Origin: an uncultured Ruminococcus sp.
GTDB lineage: Bacteria; Bacillota; Clostridia; Oscillospirales; Acutalibacteraceae
Direction of reading: 5' to 3'
NCBI GenBank assembly: GCA_902776185.1
Contig: CACYPH010000006.1
Coordinates: 1-64,000, forward strand
DNA length: 64,000 nucleotides
A program made the position numbers and the translations under genes. This document shows positions 48,481-56,938 of the stretch, one piece after another; within the stretch, counting starts at the first letter, position 1, and each line of letters starts with the position of its first letter. Below the pieces are notes generated by a model. That model was not told the origin of the DNA, did not search any database, and saw only the letters and a list, made by a program, of their open reading frames with translations.

Positions 48481-49092
48481 ATGTATGTTGTGTTTCGCAT
48501 AGATCTTTTTGAGAAAGGACGGTCTGTGGATGGGGCTGGGACCGTACTCAAGGATCCGCTCGACATGGAGCTTGGTGCCGTAGCCCTTGTGCTTTTCGAA
48601 CGCATACTCGGGGTATTTTGCGGCGTATTCGAGCATCAGGCGGTCTCGGGAAACCTTAGCGAGGATCGACGCGGCAGCGATGGACATCGACTTTGCGTCG
48701 CCCTTGATGATATACTCGCAGGGGATATCGAGCGGCGGCAGTCGGTTGCCGTCGATCATGGCGTAGTCCGCCTTGACTGACAACCCTTCCACTGCGCGTT
48801 TCATGGTATTCATGGTGGTCGCGAGGATATTATCGCGCTCGATCTCTTCGACCGTACCGAAGGCGATCGAACAGGATATCGCCTGTTCGATGATGACGTC
48901 GAACAGGGCTTCACGCTTCTTTTCCGTGAGCTTTTTGGAATCATTGACGCCCTCGATGATACAGCCCTCGGGCAAAATCACGGCGGCGGCGCAGACGGGT
49001 CCTGCAAGCGGACCGCGGCCGGCTTCATCAACGCCGCAGATGGCTTTGTATCCTTTTGCAAGGGCTTCATTTTCGTAATATAACCAGTCCAT
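48475..49092 (-). CDS. rnhB: Ribonuclease HII
   Basis: An enzyme of 205 residues that removes ribonucleotides from RNA-DNA hybrids. The active site starts with GVDEAGRGPLAGPV (about 20-33) and continues with the Asp in YAMIDGNRLPP and the DAKSMSIAAASILAKVSRD segment. AAGGAG precedes the ATG. It lies between rbgA and yraN, the common clostridial order, with a repeat separating it from rbgA. Confidence 0.95.
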   Translation of the reverse strand: MDWLYYENEALAKGYKAICGVDEAGRGPLAGPVCAAAVILPEGCIIEGVNDSKKLTEKKREALFDVIIEQAISCSIAFGTVEEIERDNILATTMNTMKRAVEGLSVKADYAMIDGNRLPPLDIPCEYIIKGDAKSMSIAAASILAKVSRDRLMLEYAAKYPEYAFEKHKGYGTKLHVERILEYGPSPIHRPSFLKKIYAKHNIHL

Positions 49093-49104
49093 GGTGGCTC
49101 CTTA

Positions 49105-49218
49105 ATGAGAATTGAGAATTGACAATTCAGGTTACTCGCGTGACACGCGTGCCACGCTCGGACAATCAAACAATTCCTCACCCGCCCTTGGCGGGAGCTC
49201 CCTTTACCAAAGGGAGCC
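49105..49218. repeat. Family A repeat between rbgA and rnhB
   Basis: It shares the blocks GTTACTCGC, CAATTCCTC and CTCCCTTTACCAAAGGGAGC with the other copies. Its last base is the first base (plus strand) of the rbgA stop codon. The left part has tandem GAGAATT words. Confidence 0.8.
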
Positions 49219-50243
49219 TATGGGAATTCCAGGGTGATCCTGCCGAGCTTAGCGGCGCGGAATTCGTCGAGGACAGCCGCGGCGGCACGCTCGGTATCGG
49301 CTTCGCCGCCGGAAATGAGCATTCCGCGATGCTTCGCGATCACCGCGAGCAGCTCGTAGGACGGCAGCGTCAGGTCGTCGTCCGTCAGGCTGTAGCGCTC
49401 GATGAACTCAGGCGTCTTCAGCTCTTTCAGCAAATCGAGCAAGCGGATCGCGAGCAGCTCGATATCCATGATATTGTCCTTGATCGCACCGGTAAAAGCG
49501 AGGCGTTCGCCGACGGTCTGGTCGTCGAATTTCGGCCACAACACACCGGGGGTATCGAGCATCTCAAAGCCCCTGGCAACGGTGAACCACTGGTTGCCGC
49601 GGGTGACGCCGGGACGGTCTGCCGACTGTGCCTTGTTCTTCTTGGAAATGCGGTTGATGAAGGTGGATTTGCCGACGTTCGGGATGCCGACGATCATCAC
49701 GCGCATGGTTGGATTGAGCATCCCTTTTTTGCGGTACGATTCGATTTTGTCAGACAGCAAATCGGTCAGCGCGGGGACGAATTTTTCCACTCCCCTGCCG
49801 CTCTTGCAGTCGACAGGGATCACGCGCACGGTCTCGCTCGATAAGGCGGAGATCCAGTCACGGGTTATGCGCTTATCCGCCATATCGCTCTTGTTCAGCA
49901 GGATCACGCGGGGTTTTCCGGCGGTCAGCGTTGCGATATCCGGGTTGCGCGAGGAATTCGGGATGCGCGCGTCGAGGATCTCGGCGACAGCATCGACCAG
50001 GCGCAGATCCTTTTCGATCTGACGCTTGGTCTTCGTCATATGACCCGGAAACCACTGGATCGTCTGGGTATGGGGCGTATCGGCGCGAGTGACGTTCTTC
50101 GGCTTTTTCGGCTTAGGCGCAGCCTTTTTTACAGGCGGTTTTGCCGAGCGAGCATCGGTACGCGTACCGCGGCCGCTCTGCTTCTGTGCGGGGCGATTAC
50201 TTTGTTTATTATTCTTTTTCGGAATATTTCTTTGTTTCTTCAT
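49218..50243 (-). CDS. rbgA: Ribosome-assembly GTPase RbgA (YlqF) with basic N-terminal extension
   Basis: A circularly permuted GTPase of 341 residues acting in late 50S assembly. The motifs come in permuted order: G4 LLNKSDMAD (about 110), G1 GIPNVGKST (about 183) and G3 DTPG (about 226). The usual protein starts near IQWFPGHMTKTKRQ; here about 60 extra Lys/Arg/Pro-rich residues precede it. No ribosome site is visible, and the start lies nine bases after the T-tract of a terminator. There is no in-frame ATG between that start and the MTKTKRQ Met, so the extension is probably real. Confidence 0.9.
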   Translation of the reverse strand: MKKQRNIPKKNNKQSNRPAQKQSGRGTRTDARSAKPPVKKAAPKPKKPKNVTRADTPHTQTIQWFPGHMTKTKRQIEKDLRLVDAVAEILDARIPNSSRNPDIATLTAGKPRVILLNKSDMADKRITRDWISALSSETVRVIPVDCKSGRGVEKFVPALTDLLSDKIESYRKKGMLNPTMRVMIVGIPNVGKSTFINRISKKNKAQSADRPGVTRGNQWFTVARGFEMLDTPGVLWPKFDDQTVGERLAFTGAIKDNIMDIELLAIRLLDLLKELKTPEFIERYSLTDDDLTLPSYELLAVIAKHRGMLISGGEADTERAAAAVLDEFRAAKLGRITLEFP

Positions 50244-50251
50244 TGTTTTTC

Positions 50252-50279
50252 AAAAAAGCCTGCTCCGTGCGAAGCAGGC
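50252..50279 (-). terminator. Terminator between lepB and rbgA
   Basis: GCCTGCTTCG/CGGAGCAGGC stem followed by TTTTTT on the minus strand, directly before the rbgA start. Confidence 0.85.
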
Positions 50280-50291
50280 CGTGGTGATTCG

Positions 50292-50963
50292 TTAATCGTA
50301 TAAATAGCGGATTTTTGACAGGTCGAGCTTGGTGTTGCCGTTATCGTCGAAGGAATGCGGGATGATATCCAGCTGTGCCTTGCCGATGATATCGGACACA
50401 TCGATCAGACCGACCTCGTTGAAGCGGCTGTCGAGGGATACGGTACGGTTATCGCCCATGACGAACACCTTGCCCTTGGGGATGACGCCGTTGACCTCTT
50501 CGGGTGAACGGTCGCCCTGTTTTGTGATCGTATTGCCGATATAGTCCTCTTCGAGCAGCTCGCCGTCGACATAGACCTTTTGGTTTTCAAAATCGATCTG
50601 CAGATCCTGTCCCTCTGTTGCGATGACACGCTTAATCAGCGCATGATCGTACTGCTCGGCGTGGCTGATGACGACAATATCGCCCTGATGCGGCGTATAG
50701 AACAGGTCGGTGATGACGACCTTGTCGGAATCGATCAGCGTCTGCTCCATCGAGGTGCCGTCGACGTCGATGATGCGGAAGCAGAAGGTCATCACGATCA
50801 GCACGCAAATCAGCGCAATAAACAGGCTGCCCAGCCAGTCGAACACGGTCGAGGTCACGGGGCTTTTCTTCAATTTGATTTTATCGATCCCGTCAGGGAC
50901 AGAGGCTGTCTCAGCGGCAGTTGATTCCTCCGTAATCTCACGGGTAGTCTTTTCCTTTTTCAC
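50292..50963 (-). CDS. lepB: Signal peptidase I
   Basis: A membrane protease of 223 residues that removes signal peptides from exported proteins. One N-terminal helix (about 42-64) anchors it. The catalytic dyad is S71 (DGTSMEQTL) and K111 (ALIKRVIA); the GDNRTVSLDSR box is intact. The start is a GTG after GGAG. It lies between rplS and rbgA, its usual place in Firmicutes. Confidence 0.95.
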   Translation of the reverse strand: MKKEKTTREITEESTAAETASVPDGIDKIKLKKSPVTSTVFDWLGSLFIALICVLIVMTFCFRIIDVDGTSMEQTLIDSDKVVITDLFYTPHQGDIVVISHAEQYDHALIKRVIATEGQDLQIDFENQKVYVDGELLEEDYIGNTITKQGDRSPEEVNGVIPKGKVFVMGDNRTVSLDSRFNEVGLIDVSDIIGKAQLDIIPHSFDDNGNTKLDLSKIRYLYD

Positions 50964-51070
50964 ACGTACATCTCCAAGCGATTGTTCTGTTCCTTTCGGG
51001 AGGAGAAAGCCCCTCCCCTACAAGTAATAATACACGCAAAAAGGGGACTTGTAAAGCCCCCTTCAGAATT

Positions 51071-51418
51071 TTATCTACGGATTTCTTCTTTGACCTTAGC
51101 CGCTTTACCGACTCTGTCACGGAGATAGTAGAGCTTGCTGCGGCGAACTTTACCGCGGCGGACAACCTTGACGTCAACGACGTTCGGGCTGTGGAGCGGG
51201 AAAACTCTCTCGACGCCTACGCCGTAGGAAAGACGGCGAACGGTGAAGGTTTCGGCTACGCCGGAACCGCGGCGAGCAATAACGGTGCCCTCGAACATCT
51301 GGATTCTCTCGCGCTCACCCTCGCGGATGTTAACGGAAACCTTGACGGTGTCACCGATATGAAACTCAGGTGTGGTTTCTTTGATCGAGCTCTCTGCAAT
51401 TTTCTTTAATGCGTCCAT
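51071..51418 (-). CDS. rplS: 50S ribosomal protein L19
   Basis: A ribosomal protein of 115 residues at the 30S-50S interface, with the L19 motifs [25 protein letters not shown] and [23 protein letters not shown]. The ATG after AAGGAGG is the start; nine upstream codons are not used. The usual partners rpsP, rimM and trmD are not next to it. A 33-base hairpin in the leader may control it. Confidence 0.95.
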   Translation of the reverse strand: MDALKKIAESSIKETTPEFHIGDTVKVSVNIREGERERIQMFEGTVIARRGSGVAETFTVRRLSYGVGVERVFPLHSPNVVDVKVVRRGKVRRSKLYYLRDRVGKAAKVKEEIRR

Positions 51419-51475
51419 AATTTCCTCCTTAAAATTTTCAGACATTCATGCCGCATCGGGCAGAGGACTATCCGC

Positions 51476-51508
51476 TTCAAATTTGAATATGGAATATTCA
51501 GATTTGAA
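51476..51508 (-). promoter_or_regulatory. Leader hairpin upstream of rplS
   Basis: TTCAAATTTGAATAT and ATATTCAGATTTGAA form a 15-base stem with one mismatch and a three-base loop, about 60 bases before the rplS start. No T-run follows. It could be an autoregulatory L19 leader or an RNA-processing site. Confidence 0.45.
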
Positions 51509-51597
51509 CCCCATCAACTGTTGAAGGTATTCAAATGCCTAAATATCATACCACAAAGCATCATAAAATGCAAGTATTTTTTGAAAATAATTGGCAG

Positions 51598-52524
51598 CTA
51601 ATCCCTTTTTTCAGCACGGCATTTATTGAGAAAGGTCGTGAAGGATGCGGGCGGGTCGGCGGTGAACTCCAGATATTCGCCCGTGACGGGATGGATAAAG
51701 CCTAATCGATAGGCGTGGAGGCACTGACCGCCGAGAGCGGTGATGACCTTCTTCGGACCGTAGACGTCGTCGCCGGCGATCGGGTGACCGATATGGGCGA
51801 GGTGGACGCGGATCTGGTGAGTTCTGCCCGTCTCTAATCGGCAGGAAATGTAGGTGAAATCGCCGAACCGCTCCAGCACCTTGATATGGGTGACGGCGGG
51901 CTTCCCATTCTGCTGCGTCACGCACATGCGCTTGCGGTCGACCTTATGCCTGCCGATGGGCGCGTCGACGGTACGCTCGTCGTCCTTGATGTTGCCGTAG
52001 GCGACGGCGAGATACTCACGGGTAAAGCTGTGATCGGCGATCTGGGCGGAGAGTCCCGCGTGGGCGATATCGGACTTTGCGACCGCGAGAAGTCCCGAGG
52101 TGTTCTTATCGATCCGGTGGACAATACCGGGGCGCAGCTCGCCGTTGATGCCCGATAAATCGTCGCCGCAATGGTACATCAAAGCGTTCACCAGCGTGCC
52201 GGAATAATTGCCGGGGGCAGGATGAACGACCATGCCCTTGGGTTTATTGACGACGAGGAGGTGATCGTCCTCGTAGACGATATCGAGGGGGATATCCTCG
52301 GGGGTGATATCGACGGGACGGGGATCGTCCAGCTCGACGGTGATCGTATCGCCCGATGACGTCTTTGCACTTTTTAAAGCGGGCTTCTCCCCTACCGTGA
52401 CCTTGCCGTCATCGATCAGCTTGGCGATCGCGGATCGGGAGAGGTCGTCGATATGGTCAGAGAGGTATTTATCGAGACGGACGCCGGTATCGGCGGCGTC
52501 GACTGTGAAGGTCAGGCGGGTCAT
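51598..52524 (-). CDS. rluD: RluD-family pseudouridine synthase
   Basis: An enzyme of 308 residues that turns uridines of rRNA into pseudouridine. An N-terminal S4 domain (GVRLDKYLSDHIDDLSRSAIAKLI) is followed by the catalytic domain with the Asp in HRIDKNTSGLL. It directly follows lspA (one base between), the standard lspA-rluD pair. Confidence 0.9.
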   Translation of the reverse strand: MTRLTFTVDAADTGVRLDKYLSDHIDDLSRSAIAKLIDDGKVTVGEKPALKSAKTSSGDTITVELDDPRPVDITPEDIPLDIVYEDDHLLVVNKPKGMVVHPAPGNYSGTLVNALMYHCGDDLSGINGELRPGIVHRIDKNTSGLLAVAKSDIAHAGLSAQIADHSFTREYLAVAYGNIKDDERTVDAPIGRHKVDRKRMCVTQQNGKPAVTHIKVLERFGDFTYISCRLETGRTHQIRVHLAHIGHPIAGDDVYGPKKVITALGGQCLHAYRLGFIHPVTGEYLEFTADPPASFTTFLNKCRAEKRD

Positions 52525-52525
52525 C

Positions 52526-53026
52526 TCAGGCTTCCTCGGAGGCTTCGTCCTGCTGTTCCTGCTTCTTTTTGTCGCTCTTGAGATAATCGGAGAAGAAGAT
52601 CAGGTAGACGATCAGGCAGACGGTGCCGGCGGTGATGCAGTAGTCGGCAAAGTTGCAGATCGGCGGGAAAAATGACAGGCGCAGGTAGTCGACGACGTAG
52701 CCGTGGACGATGCGCTCGTAGAGATTGCCCAGTCCGCCGCCGATGATCAGCGAGAGGGCGACGGTGAATAATTTGCTCTTTTTATAATTCTTTATCAGAA
52801 ATATAGCTGCTACGATAATCACGATCGCCGTGGTGATCGCAAAAAAGATCGTGCCGTCCTGGAACATTCCGAACGCGACGCCGCGATTCTTGGAATAGAG
52901 AAGATCGAGGATATTCGGTATGGCGTGGATGGTGTCGCCGGATGCGAGATTTGCAACAACAAAGTATCGGATGACTTCTGCCAGAATCGGGATGATCACG
53001 ATGATCGCGATTGACAGGATAAGCAT
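52526..53026 (-). CDS. lspA: Lipoprotein signal peptidase
   Basis: A membrane aspartyl peptidase of 166 residues that cuts prolipoproteins. Four hydrophobic segments; the catalytic Asp is in VVDYLRLSF with the second in NFADYCITAGT; the NRGVAFG segment is also typical. AGGAG precedes the ATG. The window encodes at least one substrate, the 31094 lipoprotein. Confidence 0.95.
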   Translation of the reverse strand: MLILSIAIIVIIPILAEVIRYFVVANLASGDTIHAIPNILDLLYSKNRGVAFGMFQDGTIFFAITTAIVIIVAAIFLIKNYKKSKLFTVALSLIIGGGLGNLYERIVHGYVVDYLRLSFFPPICNFADYCITAGTVCLIVYLIFFSDYLKSDKKKQEQQDEASEEA

Positions 53027-53083
53027 GGGATCACGCTCCTAAAGGAATGCGGTGTACCGAGCGGTACACCGCAAAACGTTTGA

Positions 53084-55864
53084 TTATGAATTGAGGATAG
53101 CGGCGCAGCGGTCGCAGAGGGTCGGATGCTCGGCGCATTCGCCGACGGTCTTGGAATAAGCCCAGCAGCGTTCGCACTTCTCGCCCTCAGCCTTTTTGAC
53201 CTCGACGCTGAGTTCGCCGGACAACGCGTTGTCGGATTCGACGAGCTGTACATCGGAGACGATGAACGCGGCTTTCAGCTCGGGCAGTACGGAGCTGATG
53301 AACGCATAGTCGTCGCCGGAGGCTTTGAGGATGACGCAGGTCTCGAGAGAGGTCTTGACGACCTTGTCCTTGATGACGACCTCGAGGGACTTCTTGACGG
53401 TATCGCGCAGGTCGTGGATACGATCCCATGTCGCGATGAAGTCGTCGCCGACCGTGATGGCAACGGGCTTAGGCATATCGTTATAGAGAACGTTCTCTTT
53501 ATCGTCCGAGGCACGATGCGGCAGATAGCGCCAGATCTCGTCTGCGGTATACGCGAGGATCGGGGTGAGCATGCGGGTCAGAGAATCGAGGATCAGATAC
53601 ATCGCTGTCTGAGCCGCGCGGCGGGCTTTGGAATCCGCCTTTTCGGTATATAATCTGTCCTTCAAAACGTCGAGATAGAAGTTAGACATATCGACGACGC
53701 AGAAGTTGTGGATCGAATGATAGACCTGGTGAAACTCAAAACGATCGTAGGCGTTCAGGCACTTTTCAATCAGCTCGTTGAGCTTGATGACCGCCCATTT
53801 ATCGATGGGCAGCAGATTGTCTGCCGCGACCATATCCTTATCGGGATCGAAGTCGGACAGGTTGCCGAGGATATAACGCGCGGTGTTGCGGATCTTGCGG
53901 TATGCCTCGGACATCTGCTTGAGGATCTCGCGCGAGATGCTGATATCGGACTGGTAGTCGGAGGAAGCGACCCACAGACGGAGCACATCGGCGCCGTACT
54001 GCTTCATGACCTCCTGCGGAGAGATACCGTTGCCGAGGGATTTACTCATCTTGCGGCGTTCCATATCAAGGATCATGCCGTGGGTCAGGACGGTGCGGTA
54101 AGGCGCGACGCCCTCGGTCGCGACAGAGGTCAGGAGTGACGACTGGAACCATCCGCGGTACTGGTCGTTACCCTCGAGATAGAGGTCGACCGGCGCGCCG
54201 AGATAGGAGCGGCGCTTGCAGACAGCGCGGTGGGACGATCCGCTGTCGAACCATACGTCCATGATGTCTTTTTCTTTTTCAAAATGCTTGCCGCCGCACT
54301 TCGGGCAGACTGTGCCTGCGGGGAGGATCTCCTCGGCTTCGTGGGTGAACCATGCGTTGGAGCCTTCCTTACCGAACAGGTCGGCTACGGCGAGCATCGC
54401 CTCTTTATTGACATAGGGCTCGCCGCAATCCTCGCAGTAGAAGATCGGGATAGGTACGCCCCATTTACGCTGACGGGAAATGCACCAGTCCTTGCGGTCG
54501 CGCACCATAGCGGTGATGCGATCCTTGCCCCATGCGGGGATCCACTCAACGGTGTTGATCGCGTCGATCGCCTGATCCTTGAAATCGTCGACCGAGCAGA
54601 ACCACTGGTCGGTGGCACGGAAGAGGATCGGGGTCTTGCAGCGCCAACAATGCGGATACTGGTGGATGATCTTTTTGAGCGCGAAGAGATAGCCGTTCTC
54701 GTCGAGATAGACGGCGATCTTCTTATTGGCTTCTTCGGTAGTCAGCCCCGCGAACTGACCGGCTTCTTCGGTCAGCTTGCCGTCGGAATCGACGGGACAG
54801 ATCGTCGGGATCTCGGGATAATTACGGCAGACGTTATAGTCGTCGACGCCGTGTCCGGGCGCGGTATGTACGCAGCCGGTACCGCTCTCGAGGGTGACGT
54901 GCTCGCCGACGATCAACAGAGATTCGCGGTCGAGGAACGGATGCTGAGCCTTCATGTACTCGAGCTCTGCGCCCTTGACGGTCGCAACGACCTCGTAGTC
55001 GGTCAGTTCGGCTTCCTTCATCGCGTTCTCATACAGGTCGGTCGCCATGACATAGTACTCGTCACCGCACTTGATGATGGAATACTCGTAGCGCGGGCCG
55101 ACGCAGATCGCGAGGTTTGCGGGGAGCGTCCAAGTGGTCGTTGTCCAGATGACGAAGCTTACCTTCTTGGGATCGATACCCAGTGCTGCGAACTTGCCGA
55201 GATCGTCGGTCACGGGAAACTTGACATAGATGGAATGGCAGGGATCCTCGGAATACTCGACCTCTGCTTCTGCAAGGGCGGTCTTACACTCGGGGCACCA
55301 GTAAACGGGCTTTAAGCCCTTGTAGATATAGCCCTTGTCTGCCATCTCGGCAAACACCTTGATCTGCTCCGCTTCGAAATGCGGATTGAGGGTGATGTAG
55401 GGATCGTCCCACTCGCCAATGATGCCCAGACGCTTGAACTGTTCGCGCTGGTCGTTCACGTAGCCTTTTACGAATTCTTCGCACAGGCGGCGCAGCTCGA
55501 CGACGGAGATATCGGCAGAAGAACCGATGCCCGCCTTGGCGCGCGCTTTCAGCTCGGTGGGAAGTCCGTGGGTATCCCAGCCGGGTACGAACGGTGACCG
55601 GAAGCCCGCCATGTTCTTATAGCGGACGATGAAATCCTTGAGAATCTTATTGAGGGCGTGGCCGAGGTGGATATCGCCGTTGGCATAAGGAGGGCCGTCG
55701 TGCAGCACATACAGCGGCTTTCCCTCGTTCTTTTTGATCAGCTTATCGTAGACCTTTTCCTCTTCCCAGCGCGCGAGGGTTTTCGGCTCGGACTGAGGCA
55801 GTCCGCCGCGCATCGGGAAATCGGTTTTCGGCAGATTAAGCGTCGCATTATAATCCTGAGACAT
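53084..55864 (-). CDS. ileS: Isoleucyl-tRNA synthetase
   Basis: Class I synthetase of 926 residues. HIGH motif variant HLGHALNK (about 62), KMSKS in RKMSKSLGNG (about 608), an editing domain between them, and a C-terminal zinc finger (CERCWAY; CDRC). GGAG precedes the ATG by ten bases. It lies between divIVA and lspA as in many Firmicutes. No T-box leader was found in the 370 bases upstream. Confidence 0.95.
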   Translation of the reverse strand: MSQDYNATLNLPKTDFPMRGGLPQSEPKTLARWEEEKVYDKLIKKNEGKPLYVLHDGPPYANGDIHLGHALNKILKDFIVRYKNMAGFRSPFVPGWDTHGLPTELKARAKAGIGSSADISVVELRRLCEEFVKGYVNDQREQFKRLGIIGEWDDPYITLNPHFEAEQIKVFAEMADKGYIYKGLKPVYWCPECKTALAEAEVEYSEDPCHSIYVKFPVTDDLGKFAALGIDPKKVSFVIWTTTTWTLPANLAICVGPRYEYSIIKCGDEYYVMATDLYENAMKEAELTDYEVVATVKGAELEYMKAQHPFLDRESLLIVGEHVTLESGTGCVHTAPGHGVDDYNVCRNYPEIPTICPVDSDGKLTEEAGQFAGLTTEEANKKIAVYLDENGYLFALKKIIHQYPHCWRCKTPILFRATDQWFCSVDDFKDQAIDAINTVEWIPAWGKDRITAMVRDRKDWCISRQRKWGVPIPIFYCEDCGEPYVNKEAMLAVADLFGKEGSNAWFTHEAEEILPAGTVCPKCGGKHFEKEKDIMDVWFDSGSSHRAVCKRRSYLGAPVDLYLEGNDQYRGWFQSSLLTSVATEGVAPYRTVLTHGMILDMERRKMSKSLGNGISPQEVMKQYGADVLRLWVASSDYQSDISISREILKQMSEAYRKIRNTARYILGNLSDFDPDKDMVAADNLLPIDKWAVIKLNELIEKCLNAYDRFEFHQVYHSIHNFCVVDMSNFYLDVLKDRLYTEKADSKARRAAQTAMYLILDSLTRMLTPILAYTADEIWRYLPHRASDDKENVLYNDMPKPVAITVGDDFIATWDRIHDLRDTVKKSLEVVIKDKVVKTSLETCVILKASGDDYAFISSVLPELKAAFIVSDVQLVESDNALSGELSVEVKKAEGEKCERCWAYSKTVGECAEHPTLCDRCAAILNS

Positions 55865-55940
55865 TTTTCATACACTCCAAATAATAAGGTGGTCGCCGCA
55901 AAGCGGAATAGACAGGCGCCGGTCTCCGGAATGATCGATA

Positions 55941-55974
55941 CTCTGTTGAACAAGCATCAAAATGCGCAACAGAG
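55941..55974 (-). promoter_or_regulatory. Hairpin in the ileS leader
   Basis: Perfect eight-base stem CTCTGTTG/CAACAGAG with an 18-base loop, about 80 bases before the ileS start. No T-box consensus accompanies it. Confidence 0.4.
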
Positions 55975-55996
55975 AACGACATATCACAGAAACGTA

Positions 55997-56045
55997 AGCC
56001 CCTCATCCGTCGCCTTTGGCGACACCTTCCCCCCGAGGGGAAGGC
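55997..56045. repeat. Family B palindromic repeat
   Basis: AGCCCCTCATCCG, then the small hairpin TCGCCTTTGGCGA, then CACCTTCCCC/GGGGAAGG. Inverted relative of 35955-36010. Confidence 0.65.
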
Positions 56046-56061
56046 TTTAAACACAACTATT

Positions 56062-56089
56062 CCGTCAGCCCTGAAAACAGAGCTGACGG
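56062..56089. terminator. Stem-loop downstream of divIVA
   Basis: CCGTCAGC/GCTGACGG with a 12-base loop; without a clear T-run, so termination is uncertain. Confidence 0.4.
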
Positions 56090-56113
56090 TAGTATGGGTG
56101 TGCTTTCGGCACA

Positions 56114-56230
56114 ATGAATATTGAATATTGAAAACTGAATAATAATAGTTACTCGCGGAATAACTCCGCTCGAACAATGATGCAATTCCTCAGTCGCCTT
56201 TGGCGACAGCTCCTTTTACCAAAAGGAGCC
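56114..56230. repeat. Family A repeat at the divIVA 3' end
   Basis: Contains GTTACTCGC, CAATTCCTCAGTCG and CTCCTTTTACCAAAAGGAGC, with matching changes in both arms of the last palindrome. It ends five bases from the divIVA stop. Confidence 0.85.
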
Positions 56231-56235
56231 TAAAA

Positions 56236-56925
56236 TTACTCTACGTCGTAGTTGTCGCCGAACTTGAGACCCTGGAACTTGTCGGAATTGTCGTGCTTGA
56301 TCTCGACGCGGACGGTGGGCTCTTCGGGCTGGGCGACCTCTTCCTCAACGACGGGCTCGGTGGTCTTGACCATCTCTTCCTCGACGTCGACGTCGTCGGC
56401 AGCCGGCTCGGGCAGGATGGACTCGATCGGCTCGAAGGGATATTTTTCGTCCAGCTCCTCGCGCTTTGCCTTGACTTCGTCCTCGGTCGGGAATTCTTCG
56501 ACCATGGAGAGGTGCTTTTTGTACATCGCGATGATCTCCTTACGCAGCTGAGCGGTCTCGCTGTGGAGCGCCTCGAACTTGTCTTTCTCGCGCTCGGTAG
56601 CCATTTCAGCCTCGGTCAGGATGGCGCGGCTCTTCTTCTCGGCGGACTTGATGATATAAGAAGCCTTGTTGTTTGCCTCTTTGATGGTGTTGTCAGAGAG
56701 CTTCTGGGAGGTGATCAGTGCGTTGCGGACGGTTTCCTCGTCCTCGCGGTACTGCTCGATCTTCTTTGCGAGAATGCCCATCTTTCTGACAAGCTCGTTC
56801 TTCTCGCCCTGAAGCTGCTCGATAGTAGAGATAACGTCCTCGATGAACGCCTCTACGTCATCAACATCGTAGCCTTTGCCTGCTTTGTGAAATTTGACAT
56901 TCTTGATCTCTTCGATACTTAACAT
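56236..56925 (-). CDS. divIVA: Septum/pole protein DivIVA
   Basis: A coiled-coil protein of 229 residues that marks curved membranes at division sites and poles. The N-terminal lipid-binding segment has FHKAGKGYDVDDVEAFIEDV; a long coiled coil (about 35-130) follows, then an acidic Glu/Pro/Val tail not seen in short DivIVA proteins. It lies between ylmH and ileS in the classical division cluster. Confidence 0.9.
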   Translation of the reverse strand: MLSIEEIKNVKFHKAGKGYDVDDVEAFIEDVISTIEQLQGEKNELVRKMGILAKKIEQYREDEETVRNALITSQKLSDNTIKEANNKASYIIKSAEKKSRAILTEAEMATEREKDKFEALHSETAQLRKEIIAMYKKHLSMVEEFPTEDEVKAKREELDEKYPFEPIESILPEPAADDVDVEEEMVKTTEPVVEEEVAQPEEPTVRVEIKHDNSDKFQGLKFGDNYDVE

Positions 56926-56938
56926 AGTATTGCAACTC

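Larger units (their letters stand above)
55865..56235. other. Repeat-filled intergenic region between divIVA and ileS
   Basis: 371 bases with no gene. From the ileS side it holds a hairpin (CTCTGTTG/CAACAGAG, 55941-55974), a family B repeat (55997-56045), a stem CCGTCAGC/GCTGACGG (56062-56089), and a family A repeat up to the divIVA stop. Confidence 0.7.

Noticed and set aside
55885..55912. GGTGGTCGCCGC on the plus strand upstream of ileS, resembling a T-box tail
   Set aside because: It is on the strand opposite to ileS transcription, does not fit the GGTGGNACCGCG consensus, and no specifier stem is present.
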